DNA from: Pseudoalteromonas rubra
GTDB taxonomy: Bacteria > Pseudomonadota > Gammaproteobacteria > Enterobacterales > Alteromonadaceae
Assembly: GCF_000238295.3 (NCBI RefSeq)
Contig: NZ_AHCD03000035.1
Coordinates: 62,001 to 126,000, forward strand
DNA: 64,000 nt
Direction: 5' to 3'
In this document: positions 27,765-37,397 of the stretch, one piece after another
How positions within the stretch are numbered: position 1 is the first letter of the stretch
Layout: each line of letters opens with the position of its first letter
The notes under the pieces: model-generated
The model's database searches: none
What the model was told of the DNA's origin: nothing
What the model saw: only the letters and a program-made list of their open reading frames with translations
Made by a program: the position numbers and the translations under genes

Positions 27765-30700
27765 GGTTCGCATTTGCGACGTGATCATCGAAGGCCAGTA
27801 TCGGTCTGCTCAAGCAACCTCTTTGAGCAAACAACAAATTGCGACTGCATTGCAGACATTGAGCGGCGCACTTGGCCGTCAGTTGGGGCGAGCAGGCGTA
27901 CCTGACAAATTCATCATTCGGCATTTGACGCTGGAACTCGGTGCATTGCCTATTTCAGGGTTTATGGACGCATTTGTGTTGCGGTTAAGCGCAGCCATAG
28001 AGGAATTGGCCCGGCAGCTAGCAAAGCGGATAAATTCAAGGGGATTGAGTCTGAACAGCCAGCGGTTTGATTTGCAGACCACAAATCGGGCGACTCAGTC
28101 TGTTGATACAATGCCGTCGCCTTTTTTGTTAGAAGGGCAGGTAGTACAACGATCGCTGACGAATCTACTGCAAGTACTGAAGAAAATAGAGGGTATACCA
28201 AAGGGTGAGTCTGAATTCGTGGCGTTGCTTAGTACGACATTTTCCTCACAACATGGATATGTACTACCTAAGACGGTTGTCGAGCTGTTAAGGGGTTATT
28301 GGGAAGCCTCGTCAGTGGCTGATACCCATTCAAATAGCATGCTTAAGTTGGACGGAGAAGAGAGTAATGAACCTTGCGATAAACACATGCAGGCATTGCA
28401 GCGATTTTTAAATGAACAACTGACTGCTTTGCATGTGTCTGAAGGAGCAGCGGGTAGTCAAACACAGAGTCATGAAATCGAGAATTTCCGCCAGGACTAT
28501 GGAGATTTACTTGCATTGTTAGATCAATCAGGCGCATATTTTGGTGATTTCGATACGCTACTCAATTGCTTTCACCGCACATATAACCGAGCACTTTCGC
28601 TTTCACTGCAGTCTATGTTGCAACCCTTTTTCAGTATGAGTCCGAGTGATGAACTCTGGGATCCTGTGCAAATGGATGCCTCGGTTGAAATTGAACATGA
28701 CAAAAGTAAGGAGCTGCACGGGATCAGTGTATCGGGCTGGTTGGCTTTGCTTACACCGTTTAGCAGTGAGTATGAAAGTTCTCAGTTGATGAATGTGTTA
28801 CGCACGTTTGGTAGAGAACAGCGGTTGGAAATAGAACAATTATTCCAGGCATACCAGGCCCATTTAGGTATTGCTATGCCATCATATTTAATCAAGCGGC
28901 TGGAGCGTTACTGGCAGGATTTCAACCAGGCGCAGAGTATTCAGGCTCAGACCGAAAAAAATCAAAACAAACACAGAAAATATTCTGGCTCAACAACATT
29001 TGAGCGCCGAAGCTTTAAAAGAGCAAAATCACAGAGCACTGGTCGGCGTAACTCTGTTTGTAACGAATTAGGTCTATCAAAACCTACCTTGATAAGCGGG
29101 GGTGATACTGCTCCCGGCCCATTGCTGACTTACATGCTGCGTCATGTTAAGAAGGAGCAACTGTGGGATATGAGTGACAAGGCTATATCTGAGGCTCAGT
29201 CTGATGCGTGGCACATCGCATTCAATAATTTACTGACACTGATAGAAAAGGAAGGAAACGAGCTGATTGCACTCGATGCACTTCTAAAGCGATATGAAGA
29301 AGTATTTCGAGAGCCGGTGTCTCAATCGCTCATTCCCTTATTGAATGGTTACTATTGCAAAGTAAACGAGTTGTCCTTACGAAGGGAAGTTTATGCGTTA
29401 CCAGCAGATGATGACTTAACCCAGCATCTCGGCACCGTTCGAATCCACAAGACCAGAACTTATAAAGGTTCTGCGTTGGATAACAGGCCATCAAAGTACC
29501 AGCGCCACGAACAGTATCTCAAACACGCACTTATTGAGTATTTAAACAGTACCAAACTGTCAGGCATTTCGGAGTCACAGAAAACGAACAGCAATGAAAT
29601 GTTTAGTAATACTGATGAGGCAACTCTCTACATTGCTGCGCAGTACCGCCCCTCAAAAACTAGTGCGATCCGTACACTACTTGAGTTACTGAGCGATCCT
29701 GCGCTTGAAGTTAACAACCTTGACGCTTTATTGATTGCTTATCAGACGGTATATCATCAGGTGTTAGAGTGGGAAGTAGTAAAGTTACTTGAAATTTTCT
29801 TTAGCCAGGTCGACGAGGGGTCATCGTCTAAGCGTACTCATCAGCAGCAAAGCAGCAATGGCTCTGCTCAAGTGGATAACCAGCTAACGGCGGCGCAATG
29901 GCGCCAGTTACTGATACGACAATTTTATCTGCTTCAACACCGGGCGCACCTTTTACAGACTTACACCACATTGGCAGAGCTGCTTGCTGATTGCGACTCA
30001 GCACAATGTATTGACCTTACTTATTTTTTTGTGACGTTTAAACATCGGTTTGGCGATAACTTGCTCGCAGCAACAAAAACGGTCTTGTCAGACTTGTTGA
30101 AGCAAGATGAGTGCGCAATAGCGCAACCAGTTACATCATTCGCCACACAACTGCCTGACAGTGCCATTCCATGGTCTATCAGTTCACTTACTAAGGGCAT
30201 TCGAAAGGTTGTTGCAGAACAAAACCGCGTTGCGAACAGAAAGAAGCTAAATTGTCTGCTCGCGGAAAGTTTGCTGGCTGAATATGGTGAAAGCAAAGGT
30301 GACGTAGAAAGTACCATTTTGGACTCTTATGACCGACCCGTACATACATTTCAATACAACACCAAAAGCAGTTGTGTATTCAGTACGATTGCTAAGCCTG
30401 AAATAAAGTTACTCACCAACGACTTTTGCAAGGTTGCAATACCAAATGCGAAGTGTTCTGAATACTCAGAACAAATCCCTAACCCTCTAACGGCCACATA
30501 TGCCACAGTGATAAATACAGCGGATATTCACGCTATAAGTAGCTGTTGGTGGTCGTCAACGAGCGGTCAAAACTTGTCTGAAGGCCAGGCAGAAGAGTCA
30601 ATTGATACCATGTCTGACTGGCTATCTATGACTCGGTCTGAATCATTATTTAATAGTGGCAGCAAAGAGGTGAAAGAGCGCGCCAGTTTCTCATCAAATC

Positions 30701-33700
30701 GCAACGACGAAATGGGTGAAAACACCCTCAATGTTGCTCGTAAAGTGCAACAAGTAAGTGCCAGTTCGTCGGATGAATACTTCTACTCATTCAGTGACTA
30801 TGAAAAGGATCACAAAGCAGCTTTGTTGAATTTAATAGAGCTATCAATACCGCGGGAAATCACGGAAGTTTGTAGTGGGGATGAGCCTGTGTTTGACGCT
30901 GAAAACGGACCGATGTTAACTCCAAAAAAGCAAATTGCGTATTCACAAGCTGCATCCGGATCACAGGATAAATTGAAAGCACTACTGACAAACCCGGCTT
31001 TGAGGGTGACCGACTTAGGGACACTTGTCACTGCATACAACACGACATTTTACGAACCGATCAGTGATGATGTCTATCAGCTACTTAAAGCTTACTTTAT
31101 TAACACGGGCAAGAAACCACAATCAGTTGATATTGAACGGTTAGAAAATAGCAGATTACAAGCGTCGAGCGTGGCACTGCACACTATCTCTCATAAGCAA
31201 TCGGCAGAACACGGCTTTGGTGAGCTAAACACGGCTGAAGAGTACTTGTTCCGGGTTATTGTGCAACCGGAACAAAAACACCCAAAACATGTCGGGACCA
31301 CTGCAGCTCGTAATACCTACTGGTGGTCGTCAACGAGCGGTCAAAACTTGTCTGAAGGCCAGGCAGAAGAGTCAATTGATACCATGTCTGACTGGCTATC
31401 TATGACTCGGTCTGAATCATTATTTAATAGTGGCAGCAAAGAGGTGAAAGAGCGCGCCAGTTTCTCATCAAATCGCAACGACGAAATGGGTGAAAACACC
31501 CTCAATGTTGCTCGTAAAGTGCAACAAGTAAGTGCCAGTTCGTCGGATGAATACTTCTACTCATTCAGTGACTATGAAAAGGATCACAAAGCAGCTTTGT
31601 TGAATTTAATAGAGCTATCAATACCGAAGGAAATCACGGAAGTTCGTAGTGGAGGTGAGCCAGAGTCTGACGCTGAAAACGGACTTAGGTTCACTCCAGA
31701 AAAGCAAATTGCGTATTCACAAGCTGCATCCAGATCACAGGATAAATTGAAAGCACTCCTGACAGATCCTGCATTGAGGGTGACCGACTTAGGGACACTT
31801 GTCACTGCATACAACACGACATTTTACGAACCGATCAGTGATGATGTCTATCAGCTACTTAAAGCTTACTTTATTAACACGGGCAAGAAACCACAATCAG
31901 TTGATATTGAACGGTTAGAAAATAGTAGATTACAAGCGTCGAGCGTGGCACTGCACACTATCTCCCATAAGCAATCGGCAGAACACGGCTTTGGTGAACT
32001 AAACACGGCTGAAGAGTACTTGTTCCAGGTTATTGTGCAACCGGAACAAAAGCACCCAGAACATGTCGGGACCACTGCAGCTCGTAATACCTACTGGTGG
32101 TCGTCAACGAGCGGTCAAAACTTGTCTGAAGGCCAGGCAGAAGAGTCAATTGATACCATGTCTGACTGGCTATCTATGACTCGGTCTGAATCATTATTTA
32201 ATAGTGGCAGCAAAGAGGTGAAAGAGCACGCCAGTTTCTCATCAAATCGCAATGACGAAGTGGGTGAAAACACCCTCAATGTTGCTCGTAAAGTGCAACA
32301 AGTAAGTGCCAGTTCGTCGGGTGAATACTTCTACTCATTCAGTGACTATGAAAAGGATCACAAAGCAGCTTTGTTGAATTTAATAGAGCTATCAATACCG
32401 CGGGAAATCACGGAAGTTCATAGTGGAGGTGAGCCAGAGTCTGACGCTGAAAACGGACCTAGGTTCACTCCAGAAAAGCAAATTGCGTATTCAAAAGTAG
32501 CATCCAGATCACAGGATAAATTGAAAGCACTACTTACAAACCCGGCTTTGAGGGTGACCGACTTACGGACACTTGTCACTGCATACAACACGACATTTAA
32601 CGAACTAATCAGTGACGATGTCTATCAGCTACTTAAAGCCTACTTTATTAATCCGGGTAAGAAACCACAGCCAGATGATATCGAACGGTTAGAAAATAGT
32701 AGGTTAAAAGCGTTGAGCGTGGCACTGCACACTATCTCCCATAAGCAATCGGCAGAACACGGCTTTGGTGAGCTAAACACGGCTGAAGAGTACTTGTTCC
32801 GGGTTATTGTGCAACCGGAACAAAAGCACCCAGAACATGTCGGGACCACTGTAGCTCGTTTCTCTTGTCAGGAAGACGATAGCTGGCCATGCAATATCTT
32901 TGAAGCGCACCGTAACTTGGGTGACAAGCTAGGGGATGTAAACGCAAACATAGTCGCCCCTGGCCAAGCTAGCTCAGACTATCAATTAGAGCCAGAACAA
33001 AAGGCGTTCGCATCAGATAACGGCGATATCAATAAGCAAGAGCCGCTAGAGAAACACACACAGGTCACTGTGACACAGGGGAGCGCCTCTGGTCTAAACC
33101 ATGATACTTACAATACTCGGCCCGAGATATCAGTCGCAAAATCAATGATTCTGCCGCAAGGGCAGGGCGCTGCATGTGTAAAAACCCCGATTTCGTCTAG
33201 GCTAAATACAAGGCTATTGATAGACGAAAAAACACAAAAAGCCCGTTTAAAAGCTTACCTGACGCGTATCCAGCAGTCGCCGAATGCACAGACCGAACTG
33301 TTAGAGCAAGTGATCCCTTGCGCAGGTGTGGTATTTGGCTGGGTTTTACTGAAATCGATATTTAATGGGCAACAATGGCTGGGTAGCGACGGTAAATTTA
33401 TGTCTGATGAGCATGCTAATTATGCCGCCAACTGGCTACTGCAACTGGTTCAGGGGGATCCTGAGCCGATGAAGCCACTCTTAAGAGTATTGTGTGGCCT
33501 GCCAGATGACGCATTTAGGGTGCTGACATCTGCTCAACTGCAAAGTGGCATGCACACAGAGCTGGCAGCCAGCAAAAGTCAATATTTGCAACAGTTACTA
33601 AGCCTCTGGCCAGTTCTGAAGCATGAACAACAGGCAGAGTTTTATGAGTTTTTTACCCAGCGTACTGGTGTTTTATCACCGACCCCCCTTGGCTCCAGGC

Positions 33701-33816
33701 TAATTCTGGTGGAAGCACCGTTTGATGCGTTGGCACAGCGATGCCCGCTGCCCTGGCCGCTTTCGAGTATTCAGCTGCCGTGGATGAACACACTTTTGGA
33801 GGTTGACTGGAAATGA
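27757..33816 (+). CDS. Very long eCIS tape-measure-family protein (CIS_TMP type) with internal repeats
   Basis: This 2019-residue protein carries both conserved ends of the contractile-injection tape-measure family. The N-terminal block is residues 1-92 (FIIRHLTLELGALPISGFM, followed by paired helices). The C-terminal block is about residues 1745-2019, with LLRVLCGLPDD, EFFTQRTGVL and the closing IQLPWMNTLLEVDWK. Between them lie degenerate ~43-residue helical modules (near residues 155, 250, 344, 489, 642 and 735) of the type LL-x(7)-L-x-x-L-x-x-AY-x-x-x-(F/Y)-x(5)-S-x-x-V-x-x-LL-x-x-Y-F. Three near-identical 258-residue units (about 930-1702) follow. The family name implies control of tube length, but direct proof of a ruler role is limited. 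It overlaps the genes on both sides. Confidence 0.85.
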   Translation: MIKVRICDVIIEGQYRSAQATSLSKQQIATALQTLSGALGRQLGRAGVPDKFIIRHLTLELGALPISGFMDAFVLRLSAAIEELARQLAKRINSRGLSLNSQRFDLQTTNRATQSVDTMPSPFLLEGQVVQRSLTNLLQVLKKIEGIPKGESEFVALLSTTFSSQHGYVLPKTVVELLRGYWEASSVADTHSNSMLKLDGEESNEPCDKHMQALQRFLNEQLTALHVSEGAAGSQTQSHEIENFRQDYGDLLALLDQSGAYFGDFDTLLNCFHRTYNRALSLSLQSMLQPFFSMSPSDELWDPVQMDASVEIEHDKSKELHGISVSGWLALLTPFSSEYESSQLMNVLRTFGREQRLEIEQLFQAYQAHLGIAMPSYLIKRLERYWQDFNQAQSIQAQTEKNQNKHRKYSGSTTFERRSFKRAKSQSTGRRNSVCNELGLSKPTLISGGDTAPGPLLTYMLRHVKKEQLWDMSDKAISEAQSDAWHIAFNNLLTLIEKEGNELIALDALLKRYEEVFREPVSQSLIPLLNGYYCKVNELSLRREVYALPADDDLTQHLGTVRIHKTRTYKGSALDNRPSKYQRHEQYLKHALIEYLNSTKLSGISESQKTNSNEMFSNTDEATLYIAAQYRPSKTSAIRTLLELLSDPALEVNNLDALLIAYQTVYHQVLEWEVVKLLEIFFSQVDEGSSSKRTHQQQSSNGSAQVDNQLTAAQWRQLLIRQFYLLQHRAHLLQTYTTLAELLADCDSAQCIDLTYFFVTFKHRFGDNLLAATKTVLSDLLKQDECAIAQPVTSFATQLPDSAIPWSISSLTKGIRKVVAEQNRVANRKKLNCLLAESLLAEYGESKGDVESTILDSYDRPVHTFQYNTKSSCVFSTIAKPEIKLLTNDFCKVAIPNAKCSEYSEQIPNPLTATYATVINTADIHAISSCWWSSTSGQNLSEGQAEESIDTMSDWLSMTRSESLFNSGSKEVKERASFSSNRNDEMGENTLNVARKVQQVSASSSDEYFYSFSDYEKDHKAALLNLIELSIPREITEVCSGDEPVFDAENGPMLTPKKQIAYSQAASGSQDKLKALLTNPALRVTDLGTLVTAYNTTFYEPISDDVYQLLKAYFINTGKKPQSVDIERLENSRLQASSVALHTISHKQSAEHGFGELNTAEEYLFRVIVQPEQKHPKHVGTTAARNTYWWSSTSGQNLSEGQAEESIDTMSDWLSMTRSESLFNSGSKEVKERASFSSNRNDEMGENTLNVARKVQQVSASSSDEYFYSFSDYEKDHKAALLNLIELSIPKEITEVRSGGEPESDAENGLRFTPEKQIAYSQAASRSQDKLKALLTDPALRVTDLGTLVTAYNTTFYEPISDDVYQLLKAYFINTGKKPQSVDIERLENSRLQASSVALHTISHKQSAEHGFGELNTAEEYLFQVIVQPEQKHPEHVGTTAARNTYWWSSTSGQNLSEGQAEESIDTMSDWLSMTRSESLFNSGSKEVKEHASFSSNRNDEVGENTLNVARKVQQVSASSSGEYFYSFSDYEKDHKAALLNLIELSIPREITEVHSGGEPESDAENGPRFTPEKQIAYSKVASRSQDKLKALLTNPALRVTDLRTLVTAYNTTFNELISDDVYQLLKAYFINPGKKPQPDDIERLENSRLKALSVALHTISHKQSAEHGFGELNTAEEYLFRVIVQPEQKHPEHVGTTVARFSCQEDDSWPCNIFEAHRNLGDKLGDVNANIVAPGQASSDYQLEPEQKAFASDNGDINKQEPLEKHTQVTVTQGSASGLNHDTYNTRPEISVAKSMILPQGQGAACVKTPISSRLNTRLLIDEKTQKARLKAYLTRIQQSPNAQTELLEQVIPCAGVVFGWVLLKSIFNGQQWLGSDGKFMSDEHANYAANWLLQLVQGDPEPMKPLLRVLCGLPDDAFRVLTSAQLQSGMHTELAASKSQYLQQLLSLWPVLKHEQQAEFYEFFTQRTGVLSPTPLGSRLILVEAPFDALAQRCPLPWPLSSIQLPWMNTLLEVDWK
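30544..32862 (+). repeat. Three tandem near-identical 774-bp in-frame repeats
   Basis: The landmark GGTGGTCGTCAACGAGCGG occurs at 30548, 31322 and 32096, exactly 774 bases (258 codons) apart. Copies run roughly 30544-31317, 31318-32091 and 32092-32862. The first ~300 bases of each unit are almost identical. Differences cluster around the segment encoding EITEV-x-SG-x-EP-x-x-DAENG, and copy 3 is the most diverged in its last third. Each unit carries one ~43-residue helical module (LTNPALRVTDLGTLVTAYNT, residues ~1073, 1331 and 1589). The pattern points to recent duplication by unequal recombination. Confidence 0.95.
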
Positions 33817-35252
33817 ATACGCAAACACTAGAAGAGATAAATACTAACGAGTTGTCTGAAGAGGCTGAGAAGGCCGAGCTTGCCAGAGCACAGCGCCTTG
33901 CCCGGATCCCAGTGCCGCTTTTTCACGCCAATGACAGACCAGACGAGTTAGGAAGTGCGTTACTCCGTGAGTTTTCGTGGTTGAAAGCCATTCTGGATGC
34001 AAGAATAGCCAGTTATTTTGAAGACTTACATGTCCGTGTCGCTGATTTTACGCCTCCTGACCTGAGTACGCAAAGCTACTATGGCGCTATGGTTTTGCAC
34101 TACGGCTTGTCTGTGAAGGAGCGGGTGGTGCTGGCCATTGCACTGGCTGCCGAGCTGGTACCGGATCTTCTGGACGTACTGCAAACCCGCAATACCCTGT
34201 ATGACTTGCCGTATGCTGAGTTTGGTGCCAGTCAGAATTCGTCCAGGTCTGGCTTTACACCCACAGTGCAAACTGCGCTATACATCCTGGCGGGGGCTGA
34301 CGTTACAGAGTTAATTGAGGCGCGCGCAGTGTTCGAACCTGACGGTAAATTACTGAGTAATGCGCTGTTAACCATACCAACTAAGGATAGTGACAGCCAA
34401 TTGGGATCAGTATTGTTAAGTGTAAGTCAGTGTTGTCTGCAACAGGTGTTGCTGGGTTGTCAGAGTGCGCCAGAGTACAGTGCAGATTTTCCTGCCACCG
34501 CACTGCGTACTGACCAGCATTGGGAAGAATTGGTGTTACCAGAAGCCACCCAGTACCACCTTGACGAGATTGCTTTGTGGCTCAGGCATGGTAATACACT
34601 GCGCTTTGAGTGGGCTGATACGCCACAGGTACAAGGCTACAAAGCTTTGTTCTATGGTCCACCTGGGACCGGGAAAACGCTGACAGCTACTCTGTTGGCC
34701 AAAAAGTTGGATGTGCCTGTGTACCGCGTAGATCTATCTCAGGTCGTGTCCAAATACATAGGGGAGACAGAAAAAAATCTCGAAAAAGTGTTTAAGCGGG
34801 CTGAGCAGCAAAATTGGATCTTACTGTTTGATGAGGCCGACGCCCTGTTCTCTAATCGCGGTGAAGTTAACAGTGCGAACGATCGCCATGCCAACCAGGA
34901 AGTGGCGTATCTATTACAGCGCATTGATACCTGCCAGAATATGGTGATCCTCACCAGTAATCTCAAAGACAACATTGACGACGCCTTTTTGCGTCGCTTC
35001 CAGTCCATTATTTACTTTCCCAGGCCTCAGGCGGAGCAGCGGGCGCAGTTGTGGCGAAGAGGATTTAGCAGCAAAGCTGACCTGAGTGCACTGGATATCG
35101 ACTGGTTGGCACAGGAATACGATTTAACCGGTGCTGAAATCAATAACATCATTCGCTTTGCCTCACTCAAAAGTATCGACAAGAACAGTAATACCATAGA
35201 CCCCCAGGACATCATCATAGGCATACAGAGAGAAAAACAAAAAGGAAGCTAA
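33813..35252 (+). CDS. eCIS AAA+ ATPase (Afp15-like)
   Basis: This 479-residue cytoplasmic AAA+ protein has a family-specific N-terminal domain of about 250 residues and a C-terminal ATPase. Walker A is FYGPPGTGKT (about residue 285), Walker B is ILLFDEADALF (about 340) and sensor 1 is VILTSNLKDN; an arginine pair DDAFLRRF follows. In Afp and PVC this ATPase is required for assembly or cargo loading and is not part of the mature particle. It overlaps the tape-measure gene by 4 bases and ends 2 bases before the DUF4157 gene. Confidence 0.93.
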   Translation: MNTQTLEEINTNELSEEAEKAELARAQRLARIPVPLFHANDRPDELGSALLREFSWLKAILDARIASYFEDLHVRVADFTPPDLSTQSYYGAMVLHYGLSVKERVVLAIALAAELVPDLLDVLQTRNTLYDLPYAEFGASQNSSRSGFTPTVQTALYILAGADVTELIEARAVFEPDGKLLSNALLTIPTKDSDSQLGSVLLSVSQCCLQQVLLGCQSAPEYSADFPATALRTDQHWEELVLPEATQYHLDEIALWLRHGNTLRFEWADTPQVQGYKALFYGPPGTGKTLTATLLAKKLDVPVYRVDLSQVVSKYIGETEKNLEKVFKRAEQQNWILLFDEADALFSNRGEVNSANDRHANQEVAYLLQRIDTCQNMVILTSNLKDNIDDAFLRRFQSIIYFPRPQAEQRAQLWRRGFSSKADLSALDIDWLAQEYDLTGAEINNIIRFASLKSIDKNSNTIDPQDIIIGIQREKQKGS

Positions 35253-35254
35253 TT

Positions 35255-35731
35255 ATGCACACTAAAATGCACCAGCAAACCCTGAGTCAACAAAGGTCTA
35301 GGTTGAGTAAAGCAGGAAACAGCGCAATGGCAGCACAACTTATGGCCAGCCCTTTAATGCAGCGCCGTAGCCAAGAGCAACAAGCGCTGTTTGCCCCCAT
35401 TCAGCGCAACAACACCGGCTTGCCAGATAACCTGAAATCGGGAATGGAAACCTTATCAGGTTACAGCCTGGATCATGTACGGGTGCACTATAACTCATCT
35501 AAACCCGCTGCCGTTCAGGCTCATGCTTACGCACAGGGCAGCGACATTCACCTGGCCTCCGGGCAGGAAAAACACCTCCCGCATGAACTAGGCCATGTAG
35601 TGCAACAAATGCAAGGGCGGGTAAATCCCACCACATCAGTGGGAGGCATGGCCGTAAATGACAGCCCCGCGCTTGAAAGAGAGGCCGACGTTATGGGCGC
35701 AAAAGCCCTGCAAATGGCTGCGAAAAGTTAG
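35255..35731 (+). CDS. Stand-alone DUF4157 (eCIS core) metalloprotease-like protein
   Basis: This 158-residue protein consists almost entirely of the DUF4157 domain. It has the linker PIQRNNTGLPDNLKSGMETL (residues 48-67), DHVRVHYNSSKPAAVQAHAY, GSDIHLASGQEKHLPHELGH with an intact HELGH zinc motif, and a closing EREADVMGAKALQ that supplies the third-ligand region. DUF4157 is strongly associated with eCIS loci, usually at the N-terminus of large toxins. Here nothing follows it, so it could act in trans to process or load cargo. It is the last gene tightly coupled to the structural operon (2-base gap after the ATPase). Confidence 0.88.
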   Translation: MHTKMHQQTLSQQRSRLSKAGNSAMAAQLMASPLMQRRSQEQQALFAPIQRNNTGLPDNLKSGMETLSGYSLDHVRVHYNSSKPAAVQAHAYAQGSDIHLASGQEKHLPHELGHVVQQMQGRVNPTTSVGGMAVNDSPALEREADVMGAKALQMAAKS

Positions 35732-35776
35732 CCTGTCGAATTTCAAAACTCTACAGGATTAAAAAAGAGGTAAAGC

Positions 35777-36082
35777 ATGTTTCAGGTAGTGGGAAAGGTT
35801 GCGAGTGATGGTAGCAAGCGAAGTGGCGCGGGGTTTAGTAGTGAAAAACTCAGGCCGGGTGAAACGAAAGGGCATTACCAGGTTACTTTCAATGACCCCT
35901 TTGTTAGTGAACCCGTTATTTTGGTGACCGCCAATGTTAAACAGCAAGGCAATTACGATGTGGCCTTTAACGCGACGGTACATAGCGCCGACACGGATAA
36001 GTTTGAAGTGCAAATACAAAGCCCGGAAACACCACTCGAGTGTGGCTTTGATTTTATTGCGATTGGTGTGCTTGAACAATGA
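35777..36082 (+). CDS. Small predicted beta-sandwich protein (fibre-tip / lectin-like)
   Basis: This 101-residue protein with alternating strands (GHYQVTFNDPFVSEPVILVT; FEVQIQSPE; CGFDFIAIGV) resembles the C-terminal domains of phage tail fibres and H-type lectin-like modules, which share the '-Y-x-(V/I)-TF-x-x-PF' and closing 'F-x-F-x-AIG' patterns. The ATG is preceded by AGAGG. It lies between the DUF4157 gene and the first putative effector. It may be a particle decoration or a glycan-binding cargo. The fold call is by pattern only. Confidence 0.6.
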   Translation: MFQVVGKVASDGSKRSGAGFSSEKLRPGETKGHYQVTFNDPFVSEPVILVTANVKQQGNYDVAFNATVHSADTDKFEVQIQSPETPLECGFDFIAIGVLEQ

Positions 36083-36164
36083 GGTATACACGCTTCAGGG
36101 AGGGCAGATATAGATAATCAAAACTCCCTTCAATAGGCAACAGACGAACTAAAAGGTCAAAAAT

Positions 36165-36959
36165 ATGTACATACAAATGGAAAAGTCAAACGAAACAATG
36201 GACCGAGGCGTTGCGCATTCAATCCACCAGAAACATAGCGGCGTGAGAGGCGGTTATGTTTTTGCGGATAACAGGAGTAAAAACCGAATGTATGTAAGGC
36301 CATATGCAAATAGGCAACTTGAAGAAAGTGCGCTGCAACTTAAGGGGAGCAACCAACAAGTTCTGCAGATGGAGAGGTGGTTTTCTCGTGTATTCAATGC
36401 TGTGCTGAGGAGTAATATAGATGCGGCAGATACAATCCTAAGCAGCCTTCAAACCATAGTTTTTGGAATACTGAAATACACAAATAACGATACAGACAAA
36501 GGGGCGCTTATAGCGACATTATGCTTACAAACACTGCATCTTATAGCGTCTGTGCTCGTGCTAATTAAAGAATTTAAAACTGCAAAATCAGGGCGAATGG
36601 CAAAGGCTGTGAGCATTGTTGATGGGCTTGCACAGGTGACAGCGCTGGTATCGGCAATCATGGCATACAGACATTCAGAAGGTGACCCTACTGGTATCAG
36701 TGAAGCGACTTGGGTGCTTATTGCTACGTGTGCATCAGGAATGTCAACTTTATTAAAAGGAATAAAAATGTGCATAAGCCCTAAACCGGGGCAAGGAGAG
36801 CAGCAGGCTCAACAGTTGCAAGACGACGCACAGCAAAATCAGCACCAGGTCAACTTGTTAATAGAAAACAATGATCAGATAGAAGGCAATAACGACGTGG
36901 AAAGTGAACATGAATCTGAAGGAAACGAGACTGTGTACCATAGCTTTGAAAATAATTGA
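36165..36959 (+). CDS. Putative eCIS effector with hydrophobic segments and shared leader
   Basis: This 264-residue protein of unknown family begins MYIQMEK and carries YVFADNR at residues 31-37, the same offset as FVFLDNR in the 610-residue protein at 37398. The central part has three or four hydrophobic helices (about 90-104, 113-137, 150-172 and 187-205; for example LIATLCLQTLHLIASVLVLI). The C-terminus is polar and rich in Gln, Asn and Glu. A membrane-inserting or pore-forming payload would fit, but no toxin family is recognised. Base composition is more AT-rich than in the structural genes. Confidence 0.55.
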   Translation: MYIQMEKSNETMDRGVAHSIHQKHSGVRGGYVFADNRSKNRMYVRPYANRQLEESALQLKGSNQQVLQMERWFSRVFNAVLRSNIDAADTILSSLQTIVFGILKYTNNDTDKGALIATLCLQTLHLIASVLVLIKEFKTAKSGRMAKAVSIVDGLAQVTALVSAIMAYRHSEGDPTGISEATWVLIATCASGMSTLLKGIKMCISPKPGQGEQQAQQLQDDAQQNQHQVNLLIENNDQIEGNNDVESEHESEGNETVYHSFENN

Positions 36960-37397
36960 AGTATTTAGATGCAAGGGACAAGCGACTAGGGAATAGCAAA
37001 CTTATAACGAGAGAGTCAGAGTGTACCAATTCGGAGCAGGTAAGTTAGATCTTTTAGGTTATCGTATACAGCCCAAATAAGCAAGATGCGTGTGACCCAC
37101 TTATGGTATTTCAGACATCCTGCTTTCCACTTAAATTTTCTCCAGATTAATTTGTGGGTCAGGAGTGGGGTTGAGGTCGATTTGGAAAATATTGTGATAG
37201 AAGCGCAGTTGAAATGGCAAGCGCGGAAAGAGGAATGAGCTTTTAACGCCTGATTTGGGTGTTAACAGACCACCAGTAGAAAAAGAGATAGTCGGGATAA
37301 AGGCCACTCGGCCATGTTGTGGCCTAATGAGGTTGTTGTAGGCAACTAAAGGAAGCCTATAACATCGAATAAAGCCAATTTTAAAAAGGTTTGAGAT
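36960..37397. other. Non-coding gap between the two putative effector genes
   Basis: No supportable gene was found in these 438 bases. On the minus strand about 37270-36990 is open for roughly 90 codons without a start and may be a remnant. A ribosome binding site for the next gene (AAAGGTTTGAG) lies at the right end. Confidence 0.4.

Noticed and set aside
30544..32862. CRISPR or other non-coding repeat array
   Set aside because: The repeats are 774 bases, contiguous, in frame and translated within one long gene, with no short spacers.
12357..35252. Contractile-tailed prophage or type VI secretion system
   Set aside because: There are no capsid, portal, terminase or integrase genes, and none of the T6SS membrane-complex genes. 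The AAA+ ATPase, DUF4255 cap, CIS_TMP and DUF4157 genes are eCIS hallmarks.
36990..37270. Minus-strand open frame in the gap between putative effectors
   Set aside because: It has no start codon at the open end and no recognisable domain; it is probably a remnant or chance.
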